64,000 nucleotides of DNA from Candida dubliniensis CD36 (lineage: Eukaryota; Ascomycota; Pichiomycetes; Serinales; Debaryomycetaceae). The notes below the pieces were generated by a model. That model saw nothing but the letters and a program-made list of their open reading frames with translations. It was not told the DNA's origin and searched no databases. A program made the translations under genes and the position numbers. Of the stretch, positions 30,203 through 40,534 are shown in pieces (position 1 is the stretch's first letter; each line of letters begins with the position of its first letter). The DNA is taken from positions 587,501-651,500 of the forward strand of contig NC_012863.1 in assembly GCF_000026945.1 (NCBI RefSeq), given 5' to 3'.

Positions 30203-30831
30203 TAAACGTGTGTTTTATGTGTTTTTTCCTCCCCACTTTTTCTCTGGCTATAATACCTGCTAGGTTGTAATGGATAGCTTTCTCCATATACAACGGGGAT
30301 TAACCATCTACAGTACTTCAACTAATACAATTTGGCATAGTTTTGGTTATTTGGTGGTCTTTTTTTTTTTTTGCTTTCAAACTTTTCTCTTCTGTGGTTA
30401 TACTGTATTACCCCAATTTTCGTTCCCTGTTTCCCCAGTTTATTTGGTGGTAAAAGGCATTCCTGTTTTGAAGAGGTGGAGAATTTGTAATGGACATAAA
30501 ACTCCGACGTGGAAACGAGAGAGAATGGCATCATATTTTTTCGGTTTTGCAACTCTCTCTTTTCTGGATTCGGCGTTCTTAATTCGATTTTTGCCTTAAC
30601 AAACACATTTGAAATGTGGAGTTTTGACACCCAAACAAACCAGAGGGGATACTAGTACCATTTATATAAGTTTTTTTTGGCGACGGAGAGATCTCTGTTT
30701 GTGGGGAACTTCATTATCCTCAAAATGCCTTATAAATTGATGTCAATTTCTTATCAATCCAATTAAATTCATTTTTTAGTTTGGTTCTTTTTCCCTGCCA
30801 TAAACCATTATAAATTTAGCTTTTCTCCAAA
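30203..30831. other. Intergenic region after SSH4-like gene
   Basis: This 629-base gap contains open frames of 109 codons (30270-30599, plus) and 102 codons (30322-30630, minus) that overlap each other antisense, with unbalanced composition and no recognisable domain. I do not call them genes. A T run is at 30361-30372. The rest is promoter for the 174-residue protein. Confidence 0.5.
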
Positions 30832-31356
30832 ATGATTCAAAAATTTACATGTGTACCTGCTACTGACTATGATGTCATTGTTGTATCCAATGGAACTAAG
30901 AGTCAAATTCAATCTAAAGTAGCTGTTGCAAAACCTGCTAGAATAACGTATTTACACGATTTACCATCCTTGAGTTCATATCTTTCCGAAGTGCCCAATT
31001 TTACTGGGAAAATCATATTTATGTTTTTTGATGGGGTTCAATATATTCAAGATTTTATCTGTGATGCCATAGACCTTTATGGTAAAACTCCATTTTCTTT
31101 AGTTCAAAATGCTTACTTTTATTTTGATAAACTTGAGAATGACCCTGTAAACTTAGATCTTCAATTCAATACTGTTGCTGTTATAGTCAATGATGTGTTG
31201 AAAAAGTCAAACTTCATGTTAGATAGGGTCCGTGGTGTTTATATCGATGATCTACTGTTGGTTGGTGATAGAAGTTTTTCGATGAAAAGATTGATCTGCA
31301 ATTTCCCAAATGTAGAAAAGTTTGTTTTACAAAGCAATGCCAAAATTACATTTTGA
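30832..31356 (+). CDS. Unrecognised 174-residue protein
   Basis: I do not recognise this protein. It is predicted soluble, without signal peptide, transmembrane helix or cysteine-metal motif. It looks folded, with alternating hydrophobic and polar residues and no low-complexity runs, unlike many neighbours. The C-terminal part (RVRGVYIDDL through FPNVEKFVLQSNAKITF) vaguely resembles one or two leucine-rich repeat units of F-box/LRR proteins, but that is weak. It lies in tandem between the SSH4-like gene and ABP1, with more than 450 bases of its own upstream sequence, and uses the same AT-rich codons as its neighbours. One CTG codon (31255-31257) would insert Ser. It may be lineage-specific. 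Confidence 0.7.
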   Translation: MIQKFTCVPATDYDVIVVSNGTKSQIQSKVAVAKPARITYLHDLPSLSSYLSEVPNFTGKIIFMFFDGVQYIQDFICDAIDLYGKTPFSLVQNAYFYFDKLENDPVNLDLQFNTVAVIVNDVLKKSNFMLDRVRGVYIDDLLLVGDRSFSMKRLICNFPNVEKFVLQSNAKITF

Positions 31357-31860
31357 TGATAGAAATATGTTGTTTTGGTTGCTTTTTTTTTTTGGAGTTA
31401 TTTTGTCATACAGTTAATTAGTATTAAGTTAGTATCACCTAGGAAGAAAGTTGATGAAGATTTTGTAAACCATTTCTGTATTAGTCACGTGATACGGTCT
31501 ATTTTTGGACGACGGCTTTATTTAATTTTGTAGGTAACTAGAAGTGTTGGGGATATATATTACTCAATTAACCCTTATCAAAGTAGAAGCTATAAATCAA
31601 ATCTCGATGCTAGAATTGAGCACTTTGATTAAACTACGTATTGGTCATCTAAGAGAGTAGTAGAAATACGAGAGACGGGGGGGCGTAGTAGCAGGGGGGA
31701 AGAAAAAAAAAAAGACAGTCTATGTGGTTGGGCCAACACAAGTTTACGTAATACCTTTTTTTTGGAGATTTTGTTTCTGGTTTCCTGAGAATTTCATCGT
31801 TGAAAAGACTTCTACAACTCACCACTTCTTTTCCCACATCAATTGCTACCAACAAAAACA
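31357..31860. promoter_or_regulatory. ABP1 upstream region
   Basis: A 504-base gap with a T run (31384-31394), a CACGTGA word near 31485 (a Cbf1/Pho4-type E box), a G run near 31677-31684 and an A run at 31702-31713. No gene seen. Confidence 0.45.
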
Positions 31861-33780
31861 ATGGAAAAAATCGACTTTAATACAAATTCAAACAAAATCC
31901 AACAGGCATACGACAAGGTTGTTAGAGGAGACCCAAATGCAACATATGTCGTCTATTCTGTTGACAAAAATGCCACCATGGACGTTACTGAAACTGGGGA
32001 TGGGTCATTAGAGGATTTTGTCGAACATTTCACTGATGGACAAGTTCAATTTGGATTGGCAAGGGTTACTGTTCCAGGATCTGATGTTTCCAAAAATATC
32101 TTGTTGGGATGGTGTCCCGACAGTGCTCCGGCAAAATTGAGATTGTCGTTTGCAAATAATTTTGCTGACGTATCCAGAGTCTTGAACGGATACCATGTTC
32201 AAATTACTGCCAGGGATCAAGATGATTTAGACGTCAATGAATTTTTAAATAGAGTTGGTGCTGCTGCCGGTGCAAGATACTCGACTCAAAGTTCTGGAAC
32301 CAAAAAACCAACTCCTGTTGCTCCTAAACCTGTTTCAAAACCTGTTGTTGCCAAACCAAGCACAGGATCAAAACCTTCATTTGTGCCTAAGTCTACTGGA
32401 AAGCCAATTGCTCCGGTTAAGCCAAAACCAAAGAGCATCACGAAAGACGCGGGTTGGGGTGATGCTGAAGACATTGAAGAAAGAGACTTTGACAAGAAAC
32501 CTTTAGAGAACGTTCCATCTGCATACAAACCAACAAAGGTCAATATTGATGACTTGAGAAAACAAAAGTCAGACACTACTAGTTCGACCCCTAAAGCGTT
32601 TAAACCAGAGCCTACAGAAGAGAAGAATAACGATGAAGAGCAACCCAAACCTTTGTCTGAAAGAATGAAGGCCTACAACCAACCGTCAAGTAGTGATGGA
32701 AGATTAACTTCCTTGCCAAAACCAAAGATTGGACATTCTGTTGCCGACAAATATAAAGCCAATGCACCAGGAAATGGTGGCGCTCCAGTGTTTGGTGCCA
32801 AACCAGTATTTGGTACCCAATCTGTTGATTCAAGAAAGGATAAGTTGGTGGGTGGATTATCGAGAGATTTTGGTGCTGAAAATGGTAAAACACCAGCACA
32901 AATTTGGGCTGAAAAAAGAGGGAAATACAAAACAGTTGCCTCTGATGAGAAAGAAACCAACTCAAATGAAAATGTTGACGAGCCCGAAGAACATCATACC
33001 GCTGATTTGGCCAAGAAATTCGAAGAAAAGGCAAAGATTGTTGACGATACTCCCTCATTGCCAACTAGAAACTTACCACCAGCGCCACCAGCAAGAGAAA
33101 CCACACACCAATCTAGTGAAAAAGAGGAAGAGGAAGAAGACGCCCCAGCACCATCTTTGCCTGTTAGGAATTTACCACCACCACCGCAAAGACAATCTGA
33201 ACCGGAACCCGAACCGGAAAAGGAAGAAGCTGCTGCTCTTGCTCCAAGTTTACCTGCAAGAAATACGCCATCAGCACCAAAAGCCGAAGAAACAAAGAAG
33301 CAATCTGTCACAGCAACTGCAGAATATGATTACGAAAAGGATGAAGATAATGAAATTGGGTTCTCTGAAGGTGACTTGATTATTGATATTGAATTTGTAG
33401 ATGACGACTGGTGGCAAGGAAAACACGCTGAAACTGGTGAAGTTGGTTTATTCCCAGCCACTTATGTGTCATTGAATGAAAAATCTGCAGACAAAGAAGA
33501 AGAAGAAGAAGAAGAAGAAGCACCTGCTCCATCATTGCCTTCTAGAGAAGGAACACAAGCACCTCCAGCATTACCGAGTAGATCAGAACAAAAACCAGCT
33601 TCAAAAACTGCTACTGCCGAATACGATTACGAAAAGGACGAAGACAATGAAATTGGCTTTGCAGAAGGGGATTTGATTATTGAAATCGAATTTGTTGACG
33701 ATGATTGGTGGCAAGGAAAGCATTCCAAGACAGGAGAAGTTGGTTTGTTCCCTGCTAATTATGTTGTCTTGAATGAGTAG
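31861..33780 (+). CDS. ABP1: Actin-binding protein ABP1 with two SH3 domains
   Basis: This 639-residue protein is Abp1, the cortical actin-patch protein that recruits endocytic kinases and scaffolds and stimulates Arp2/3. The N-terminal ADF-homology domain covers about residues 1-135. An acidic WGDAEDIEERDF segment near 200 resembles the Arp2/3-binding A motif. The Pro-rich part has four PSLPxR-type repeats, about residues 398-570. The C-terminus carries two SH3 domains (about 484-540 and 583-639), where S. cerevisiae Abp1 has one. They match at 51 of 57 residues. I start at the ATG at 31861. Six upstream in-frame codons begin with TTG and precede the ADF domain. Confidence 0.93.
   Translation: MEKIDFNTNSNKIQQAYDKVVRGDPNATYVVYSVDKNATMDVTETGDGSLEDFVEHFTDGQVQFGLARVTVPGSDVSKNILLGWCPDSAPAKLRLSFANNFADVSRVLNGYHVQITARDQDDLDVNEFLNRVGAAAGARYSTQSSGTKKPTPVAPKPVSKPVVAKPSTGSKPSFVPKSTGKPIAPVKPKPKSITKDAGWGDAEDIEERDFDKKPLENVPSAYKPTKVNIDDLRKQKSDTTSSTPKAFKPEPTEEKNNDEEQPKPLSERMKAYNQPSSSDGRLTSLPKPKIGHSVADKYKANAPGNGGAPVFGAKPVFGTQSVDSRKDKLVGGLSRDFGAENGKTPAQIWAEKRGKYKTVASDEKETNSNENVDEPEEHHTADLAKKFEEKAKIVDDTPSLPTRNLPPAPPARETTHQSSEKEEEEEDAPAPSLPVRNLPPPPQRQSEPEPEPEKEEAAALAPSLPARNTPSAPKAEETKKQSVTATAEYDYEKDEDNEIGFSEGDLIIDIEFVDDDWWQGKHAETGEVGLFPATYVSLNEKSADKEEEEEEEEAPAPSLPSREGTQAPPALPSRSEQKPASKTATAEYDYEKDEDNEIGFAEGDLIIEIEFVDDDWWQGKHSKTGEVGLFPANYVVLNE
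33310..33777 (+). repeat. Duplicated SH3-coding segments in ABP1
   Basis: The 57-codon units at 33310-33480 and 33607-33777 differ by six amino acids, while I count 24 further codons with synonymous changes. This pattern means an old duplication kept under protein-level constraint rather than a recent copy. Confidence 0.85.
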
Positions 33781-33997
33781 ATTTAGTATAAACGATATTC
33801 AATTATTTTTTGTAAGATAAATACAAAGGAAAGATAACTAAATTCTGTATCCAGTTTTTACTATCTCCTGGGAGAGGTTGGTATCTTAATTTAGCTGACA
33901 TTCTTTTCATCTCTACTTTTGCGTTGCTTCAGTTGGTTGTCACGCATAAAGATATATCATTGATAAATGCATCTATATATTTCTATAACTATGCAAC

Positions 33998-34324
33998 TTA
34001 TGAGCTTGACTTTACTAAAGCATAAACCAAACACCACATCATAATGAAACCAGGTATATTGTCGAAAATTCCGCTCACAAATATCTCCTGTAATGGGTTC
34101 TTGTAATACTTTGATGGTCTACCTTCACCGCATATTATGTAGAATAGTAAATTGGCAACCGTAATTCCTATGAAATAAAATATGAATCCATTCATTGATT
34201 CTAATGTCAATATCCCGGAACCAACACCCAATGCTAACGATGCAACATCATGTACGTGTTGTAACTTCTGTTTATTGGCCTCGATGCTGGGTTGATAGTA
34301 AAACTTCTCCATTGAAGTTGTCAT
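33998..34324 (-). CDS. EMC6: ER membrane protein complex subunit 6
   Basis: This 108-residue protein with three hydrophobic segments (about 26-44, 45-65, 82-104) matches EMC6, a core membrane subunit of the ER membrane protein complex that inserts tail-anchored and multi-pass proteins. Length equals the S. cerevisiae protein closely. The GEGRPSKYYKNPLQEIF loop between helices two and three fits the family. It converges with ABP1 and is divergent from the UBR2-like gene across about 380 bases. Confidence 0.85.
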   Translation of the reverse strand: MTTSMEKFYYQPSIEANKQKLQHVHDVASLALGVGSGILTLESMNGFIFYFIGITVANLLFYIICGEGRPSKYYKNPLQEIFVSGIFDNIPGFIMMWCLVYALVKSSS

Positions 34325-34707
34325 ATTCTTTGCTTTTTATATTATCAATTATTGTATTCTGAAAAAAAAAAAAATCAAATAGAGACTAATGGTAACCTCT
34401 TAAATGTTTAGTTGAAAATAAATGTATTAATTGAATCACCAACTCTAGGAGTTTTCCTTTTCGATTTGTTGGTTTAGGATATATGAAAAAAAAAGGTACA
34501 AAAGGGAAGAAAGCAGAAGAAGAAAACCAAATTGTACTGTCGTGACAAATCCAAAAATTTTTTTTTTTTTTTTCCTTTGTTTTGTTTTCTGTTTTAGCCA
34601 CCATAAATTGTACCTTCCAGTTCGAATTGACAAGTCACTAAACAGATACCTGGTTATAAGTAATAAGTAACGATAAACCCTTTCAAAGGCATTGAACATC
34701 TAAAATT
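34325..34707. promoter_or_regulatory. EMC6/UBR2 divergent promoter
   Basis: This 383-base region has an A run (34361-34374) near EMC6 and a T run (34557-34573). No gene or clear motif beyond these tracts. Confidence 0.45.
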
Positions 34708-37700
34708 ATGGAAGTTAATGAAGAGAATAAAGCGTTAAAAAAGTTTTTTTTACAACTCCCTATCAAGGCAGATTTTGATTTCAATAAAAATGTTAAGAAA
34801 GAGATTCGTAAAGCTTTATTTATGTCGATTTCCGCCAATGGCGAATGTTTGAATTGGCTATTCCCCAGTGCATTTTTAGATAGCCACTCTTATAATAGAG
34901 ATGACATGATCAAGAAAGTGGAAGATGACTATGAATGGACCTTCAATAACTATTATAAAGCATTATTATCGAAACGAGATCCCAAACATGACACTCACAG
35001 TCATCGTGCTTACCATAAAAATCTGCCTTGTGGAAGAATTTTTCGAAAAGGGGAGCCAATACATCGATGTTTGACTTGCGGATTTGATGATACTTGTGCT
35101 TTATGTTCGCACTGTTTTCAACCTGAGTATCATGAAGGACATAAAGTGCATATTGGTATCTGTCAGCGTGAAAATGGTGGTGTTTGTGATTGTGGAGACC
35201 CTGAGGCGTGGACTCGAGAATTATTTTGCCCTTACGCTGTTGATGAAGATTCGGCTTCCGTACATGATCGAGAAATACCAGAAAGATTGGCAGCATCGAT
35301 TGTAACTACGATAGCAACTATTTTGGACTACATGATCGATGTCATAATACATAGTGACTTGCAATTCCAAAACCCAGAAGAAACGACCGTACATGAAATT
35401 GAATCAAATACGATAAGCAGCAGTTTAGATCCGAAGAAATATGGTTGTCATGATAATGAGTTTGTTGATGCTACCAACGACCAATATTATCTAATGCTAT
35501 ATAATGATCAAGTCAGGTATTATCGAGATGCAGTACAAAGGGTTCATTTGGCTAGTAAAAAAGTGAAGGACTTTGCAATTATGGTGACCGACAAAGTACA
35601 AAAATTTGGAAAAGCAAAAGTGATAAGTTCACGAAATATTCAACTTTTGTTAGAGAGGCAGAAAATATTAAGTGCGACGGGACTAGCAACATGTATAAGA
35701 AGTCATAGGGACATTTTCAGAGAAGACATGTGTGATGAACTTGTACTGTGGCTTAATGATTTTTCTGAAAGTGAGCTTTTCAAAACAAATACAGCTGTGA
35801 AAGATTTGTTTTGTCGAGCTTTTTGCGAAAAGTGGGAGAACGGCCTTTTAGGGGGGAGTGTGAGTGAGACTACTTATAATTACAGGGTGGGAACGTTGGA
35901 CCCTTTTCTTAGAATCCCAAAAATTTCTTCAAGAGAACAAACTGCTAATGGTCATTGGTATTACTCCCCCTCTAAATGGAAATTGTGTGATGAACTTTGT
36001 CAGGAATGCAATTATAATATAAATACTTCAGAGTTTCAGAAAAACGTTAGTCATCATGGATCTAGACTTCAGTATTTGGTTTATTTGGATGTCCGGTTTT
36101 GGAAGGATACTCGTGCATTATTGCACGACATGTATTCCACGTCTTTGATTATCAACTTGCGTTACAAAAACATAATATGCTACCAGTATGTGGACATATA
36201 TCCAACAATTGTAGATATGTATCTTACCATGGATAGAGAGCCTGAACTTAGTATTATGCCAACATTGTCAACACAATTATTCACATGTCCTACAAACTCC
36301 GCCGAAATAATTAAACATGGAGATTTGACCCAAATACTAGCTTCTATTTATGGGTTTTTGACTGCAGAGCATGTAAAAGCTCCTGGAGACATAGATAGGA
36401 CACATCGAGTATCTATAAAAAGCTTAAAAAATAGGCGATGGGGTCAAATATTTTTTGATCTCAGTTACATATTAACTAGAAGCAAGAACTCAAAGTTTTT
36501 GCCCAATAGTAATATTGTCCCCATGACTTGTGACATGCTAGTTTTATTTCAAGGTAAACCCATTTTGAAACGAGAAAAGGCAAATCATGTTGAATATGAG
36601 AGTCCAGATTACTCTGTTTTTTTCCAAGCAGTTCTGGTGATTTATCAATTTGGTGAAGTTATTGCGGGGGCATTGAAGACCACGCGAGAAACAGAATTAT
36701 GTGACATATTGCACAACTACCAGTTGGCAATAGAGTATGTGCTAGCATTTTTGGTTAACTTTGAGAACAAAAACTTTCCAGGTTTGGTTGATGAAGAAGT
36801 CGATCTTAATCTATCAGTAGATAAAACATACAAAGTCGAACCAAACACTGGAAGCCTAATACAAATCAGTGATATCGAAGAAGACAAAGTTAGTTTTTTG
36901 CATCCGGTTCATTCATTTTTGAGTTGGTTGATTGAGTTTTCACGATTCAATAACATCAATGATTTGATTGATGTTTTCCAAACTGTAAAACTCAAACACA
37001 TTGGATCCGAAACCCCTGGTCTTGAAGTGCTTATATTTGATTACCCGATTAAGACCATTGTACTCATTTCACAAATTAAAGCAGGACTTTGGGTTCGGAA
37101 TGGGTTTAGTGTCAAATCACAATTGCAATTGTACAAGAACACGAGTCTTCGTGACCAAGGTTACACGAGAGATTTATTTTTAATTCAAGTATTTGCTAAT
37201 CTTGGTCATCCCGATGTTGTAACCTATTTAATTCTTGACCGTTGGAAGCTATTAGACGATTGGTTACAGAATGAACCATCACACATATACGATGTTAAGG
37301 TCTTGCCATATATGCTAGAAGAATGTTTAAATTTCTTCAATCATTTGTTGACAGAAGATACACATTTGAGAGGATACGACGAAGAAACTCTAATCAAAAT
37401 AAAAATTCAAAGGGAAATTATTCACACGTTATGTTTTGGTCCTTTGGGATATTCAAAGCTTTGTTTTCAAATTCCGGACCATATTGTTGCCGACAGAAGA
37501 TTCGAACTTATATTAAAATCAATGACTCTGTTCAAAGCACCAAAGGGATCAAATGATTTTGGAGTATATTATCTCAAAGATGAGTATCTTGACGATGTTA
37601 CCCCTTACTATTGCCATTATACTGCCAATGTAAAAGATGAAGCAATAAAGTTTGTGAAGGAGAGAATAAGTAAAAAGAAAGGGAAACCTGTTACTGATGT

Positions 37701-40404
37701 TATAATTGAGCCAAAAAGAATTAAAACAGAAGAATTGGGAATATATAAGCATGTTGGAAATTTTGCCACTTCGACCCATTTTACAAATTTTTTAATAAAA
37801 GTTCTTCTTTTCGTTAGCAAGCGTGATACAAAGTTCGTGGAGAGTTTGTTGGAGACTGTATTGCATTTGATTCATATTTGCACTCTTGAGCAAACTATCA
37901 ATATTGAAAAATATGGTAACTTCTTCGATAGGTTTATCAACTGGTCAGAGGAATTTAACACGTCTATTGCTGACTTGTTGTATAAAATATTACTTGCTGA
38001 AGAATTCAAGTTTTCCCATACCAAAATCAGGAGTATCTTCAGAGTGTTCAATCAAAAATACCCCAGTTTTATACCAACCTTGAAATCACGTCGTTCTGAG
38101 TTTGATATTTCAAAAGTGGATTTATCATCTGATGAAGTCAATAATGAAGATGAGCTTGGTAAGAAAAAACGTATAGCCAAAGAACGCCAGGCAAAATTGA
38201 TGGCAAAATTCAAGAAGCAACAATCTCTGTTTCTTAAAAAGAACCAATTTGAAACAATTGCATGTGGTAGTGATACGGAAATGGAAGAGTTGGATGATCA
38301 TGCTGCATGGAAATTTCCGGAGCATCACTGTATGTTGTGTCAAAATGCTGCTGAAGACGCCGGTCCATTTGGAATAATAGCATACATCTCAAAATCTTGT
38401 GAGTTCCGAAATGTTCCTTTTAATGACGAGTATTGGTTTTTAAAGGCATTTTCGGATAATGTGGACCTCAATGGCAATGAATACGAGCTAGATATAAATC
38501 AATCGTTACATAATTCACCTCGTACCAAGACGTGGACTTCGTTTATGCAGCAAGTGAGCAATTCGAGTGTTATTGGTCCTGGTTTCAAGTTAAATGAGTT
38601 CATTGAGAGTCATTTTGTTGCACTGAGTTGTGGACATGGAATGCATTACCAATGCTATGTAAACTACATCACTAATAGTCGAAACAGACAAAATCAGATT
38701 ACCAGAAGTACTCCTGAAAACATGGACAGAAAGGAATTTCTTTGTCCTCTCTGTAAAGCTTTGAACAATATATTTATTCCAATTTTATGGTCAAGTAATA
38801 ATAGAAGTTTACTGGAGTTTTTACGACCATATTCTGGTGTTAGTCCATTTCTTGATTTAGACTTGAATTATTCCAAGGACAAAAACTGGACGGAAAGGTT
38901 TCAAAGATTTTCCGAGAAGGAGTTTGATTCAAGATCTATTTTGACAAGCATCAGTAAGGAAATGATTTCAATGGACCTGTCGAAGGAACTAACTAAACAG
39001 CAAAGAGATTTCCGTCTAATGTTGAGTGATATGTTCCAGACTTTGTCGTTGTTTACCTTTCCACAGGTTTTCAAAGCAGATTCAGGCTTTGTTTTAATTG
39101 ATACTATCAAATCTGTTGAAATTTCTTTGCGTGGCGTTTCTTCTGGTGGCCAGTTGATAATCCATCAACTTTCTAATAATACATTGATAACATTGCGAAC
39201 GTTCAATGAGTTTAAAAATTCAAGTACACTTATGAAGGTGAAAAACTGGATCGATCTGCCAAGCCATAAAAAATCTGCTTATTCAAAAATTTTTGCCTAT
39301 ATTTTTGCTTTATCTAAAAAGTCTATCAACAATTATATTTTAGAAGTGGATTTTTTTGAGCATTTGGTGAACACAGATGCATTTCCGTCACTTGGATTTT
39401 CTTTTAATAGCGTTTTGGAAACATGTTTCATTGGTCATTTGATACAAAGCCTAAGCATAATGGTAAATGAGATGAGTGCAAATTGTTTAAAGAAAAATTG
39501 GGCTTACACAGTGTCGGATATTCCAACTGTTGCAGATATTCCTCAAGGAATTTCTCAGGCGGCTATTAGTTGTTTTAAAAAATTGTCTGTTTCCAATGAC
39601 GTCAGGTGCATGGGTATTGTTGAAAGTAGAAAGTTTGGTGAAGTGATATATTCCATGTTAGTAAAAATTGCTACACCGTTTCTAAGAAGGGCTGCCATCT
39701 ATGCATATGTACAGTGTGCAAATATTGACGGTATTGATTTTGCAGCATATCCAGAAACAGAAATTGAGGCTGACAGATTATGTTCTTTTTTGAGTTTAAA
39801 ACCCGTTTGTGAATATTTGCGATTATTTAATGAGGAGAGCTCCTATGAAGGAAGCATATTTCATGACTTTCTTACTTTTTCATCAGCGTTATTAAAGACC
39901 AACGATGTTCTTCGTGTAAAGAAATTAGTCGAATATCCCGGTATTGTAAAACTAGTTGATTTGCCAGAAAGACTTGATTTCTTTTTCACCAAATATTATT
40001 ATCTGGATAGACACAATAATCCAAATAAAAGAGTTGAAGATCCAGCAATCTGTTTGTTTTGTGGTGAAGTCATTGATGTTCAGAAACAGGCAATAGGTTG
40101 TAAAGAGGGACAGTGTACCACACATTACTTAAAGGAATGTAGTAATGACGTTGGGATATTCTTACTACCAAAGGACCGCTCTTTATTATTGTTACACAAT
40201 AATGGCGGCACATTCTATAATGCTCCCTTTTTGGACGAACATGGTGAAATTGCTGAGGAAAGCAAAAAGGCAAAAGCGTTGCATTTAATGAGGCCAAGAT
40301 ATGATGACTTTATAAGGAATATCTGGTTACTGCATAATGTCCAGAATTGCATAGTAAGAAGTTTAGAAAATGTGTTGGATCCCGGAGGATGGGAGACGTT
40401 ATAG
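34708..40404 (+). CDS. UBR2: N-recognin E3 ubiquitin ligase, UBR2-like
   Basis: This 1898-residue protein is a UBR-box RING ligase of the Ubr1/Ubr2 family. The UBR box spans about 107-170 with GFDDTCALC and GGVCDCGDPEAW, so the acidic pocket residues (Asp127/128, Asp161, Asp164) are present. A basic helix near 1150-1180 precedes the RING-H2, which runs from CMLC near 1210 through CGHGMHYQC near 1307 to CPLC near 1347. The C-terminal autoinhibitory domain ends GGWETL. In S. cerevisiae Ubr2 with Mub1 degrades the proteasome regulator Rpn4, while Ubr1 is the N-degron ligase. I assign UBR2 because the neighbour resembles Ubr1 more closely. The names could be reversed. Confidence 0.8.
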   Translation: MEVNEENKALKKFFLQLPIKADFDFNKNVKKEIRKALFMSISANGECLNWLFPSAFLDSHSYNRDDMIKKVEDDYEWTFNNYYKALLSKRDPKHDTHSHRAYHKNLPCGRIFRKGEPIHRCLTCGFDDTCALCSHCFQPEYHEGHKVHIGICQRENGGVCDCGDPEAWTRELFCPYAVDEDSASVHDREIPERLAASIVTTIATILDYMIDVIIHSDLQFQNPEETTVHEIESNTISSSLDPKKYGCHDNEFVDATNDQYYLMLYNDQVRYYRDAVQRVHLASKKVKDFAIMVTDKVQKFGKAKVISSRNIQLLLERQKILSATGLATCIRSHRDIFREDMCDELVLWLNDFSESELFKTNTAVKDLFCRAFCEKWENGLLGGSVSETTYNYRVGTLDPFLRIPKISSREQTANGHWYYSPSKWKLCDELCQECNYNINTSEFQKNVSHHGSRLQYLVYLDVRFWKDTRALLHDMYSTSLIINLRYKNIICYQYVDIYPTIVDMYLTMDREPELSIMPTLSTQLFTCPTNSAEIIKHGDLTQILASIYGFLTAEHVKAPGDIDRTHRVSIKSLKNRRWGQIFFDLSYILTRSKNSKFLPNSNIVPMTCDMLVLFQGKPILKREKANHVEYESPDYSVFFQAVLVIYQFGEVIAGALKTTRETELCDILHNYQLAIEYVLAFLVNFENKNFPGLVDEEVDLNLSVDKTYKVEPNTGSLIQISDIEEDKVSFLHPVHSFLSWLIEFSRFNNINDLIDVFQTVKLKHIGSETPGLEVLIFDYPIKTIVLISQIKAGLWVRNGFSVKSQLQLYKNTSLRDQGYTRDLFLIQVFANLGHPDVVTYLILDRWKLLDDWLQNEPSHIYDVKVLPYMLEECLNFFNHLLTEDTHLRGYDEETLIKIKIQREIIHTLCFGPLGYSKLCFQIPDHIVADRRFELILKSMTLFKAPKGSNDFGVYYLKDEYLDDVTPYYCHYTANVKDEAIKFVKERISKKKGKPVTDVIIEPKRIKTEELGIYKHVGNFATSTHFTNFLIKVLLFVSKRDTKFVESLLETVLHLIHICTLEQTINIEKYGNFFDRFINWSEEFNTSIADLLYKILLAEEFKFSHTKIRSIFRVFNQKYPSFIPTLKSRRSEFDISKVDLSSDEVNNEDELGKKKRIAKERQAKLMAKFKKQQSLFLKKNQFETIACGSDTEMEELDDHAAWKFPEHHCMLCQNAAEDAGPFGIIAYISKSCEFRNVPFNDEYWFLKAFSDNVDLNGNEYELDINQSLHNSPRTKTWTSFMQQVSNSSVIGPGFKLNEFIESHFVALSCGHGMHYQCYVNYITNSRNRQNQITRSTPENMDRKEFLCPLCKALNNIFIPILWSSNNRSLLEFLRPYSGVSPFLDLDLNYSKDKNWTERFQRFSEKEFDSRSILTSISKEMISMDLSKELTKQQRDFRLMLSDMFQTLSLFTFPQVFKADSGFVLIDTIKSVEISLRGVSSGGQLIIHQLSNNTLITLRTFNEFKNSSTLMKVKNWIDLPSHKKSAYSKIFAYIFALSKKSINNYILEVDFFEHLVNTDAFPSLGFSFNSVLETCFIGHLIQSLSIMVNEMSANCLKKNWAYTVSDIPTVADIPQGISQAAISCFKKLSVSNDVRCMGIVESRKFGEVIYSMLVKIATPFLRRAAIYAYVQCANIDGIDFAAYPETEIEADRLCSFLSLKPVCEYLRLFNEESSYEGSIFHDFLTFSSALLKTNDVLRVKKLVEYPGIVKLVDLPERLDFFFTKYYYLDRHNNPNKRVEDPAICLFCGEVIDVQKQAIGCKEGQCTTHYLKECSNDVGIFLLPKDRSLLLLHNNGGTFYNAPFLDEHGEIAEESKKAKALHLMRPRYDDFIRNIWLLHNVQNCIVRSLENVLDPGGWETL

Positions 40405-40534
40405 AACATTTGCTTTATCATATACAATGCAGTTTTAAATATATACTATATGTACTACTTAATGTTCTTGATGGACAACTCCATCAATTTATTTATCGTA
40501 TTCTTTTTTGCAACCTGGACAAGTACCAAACTCT

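Noticed and set aside
30270..30599. 109-codon frame after the SSH4-like gene
   Set aside because: Phe-rich from a T run, overlapped antisense by another frame, and no family resemblance. Kept as a note only.
32612..33064. 150-codon frame antisense to ABP1
   Set aside because: It lies wholly inside a clear ABP1 coding region and has no recognisable features.
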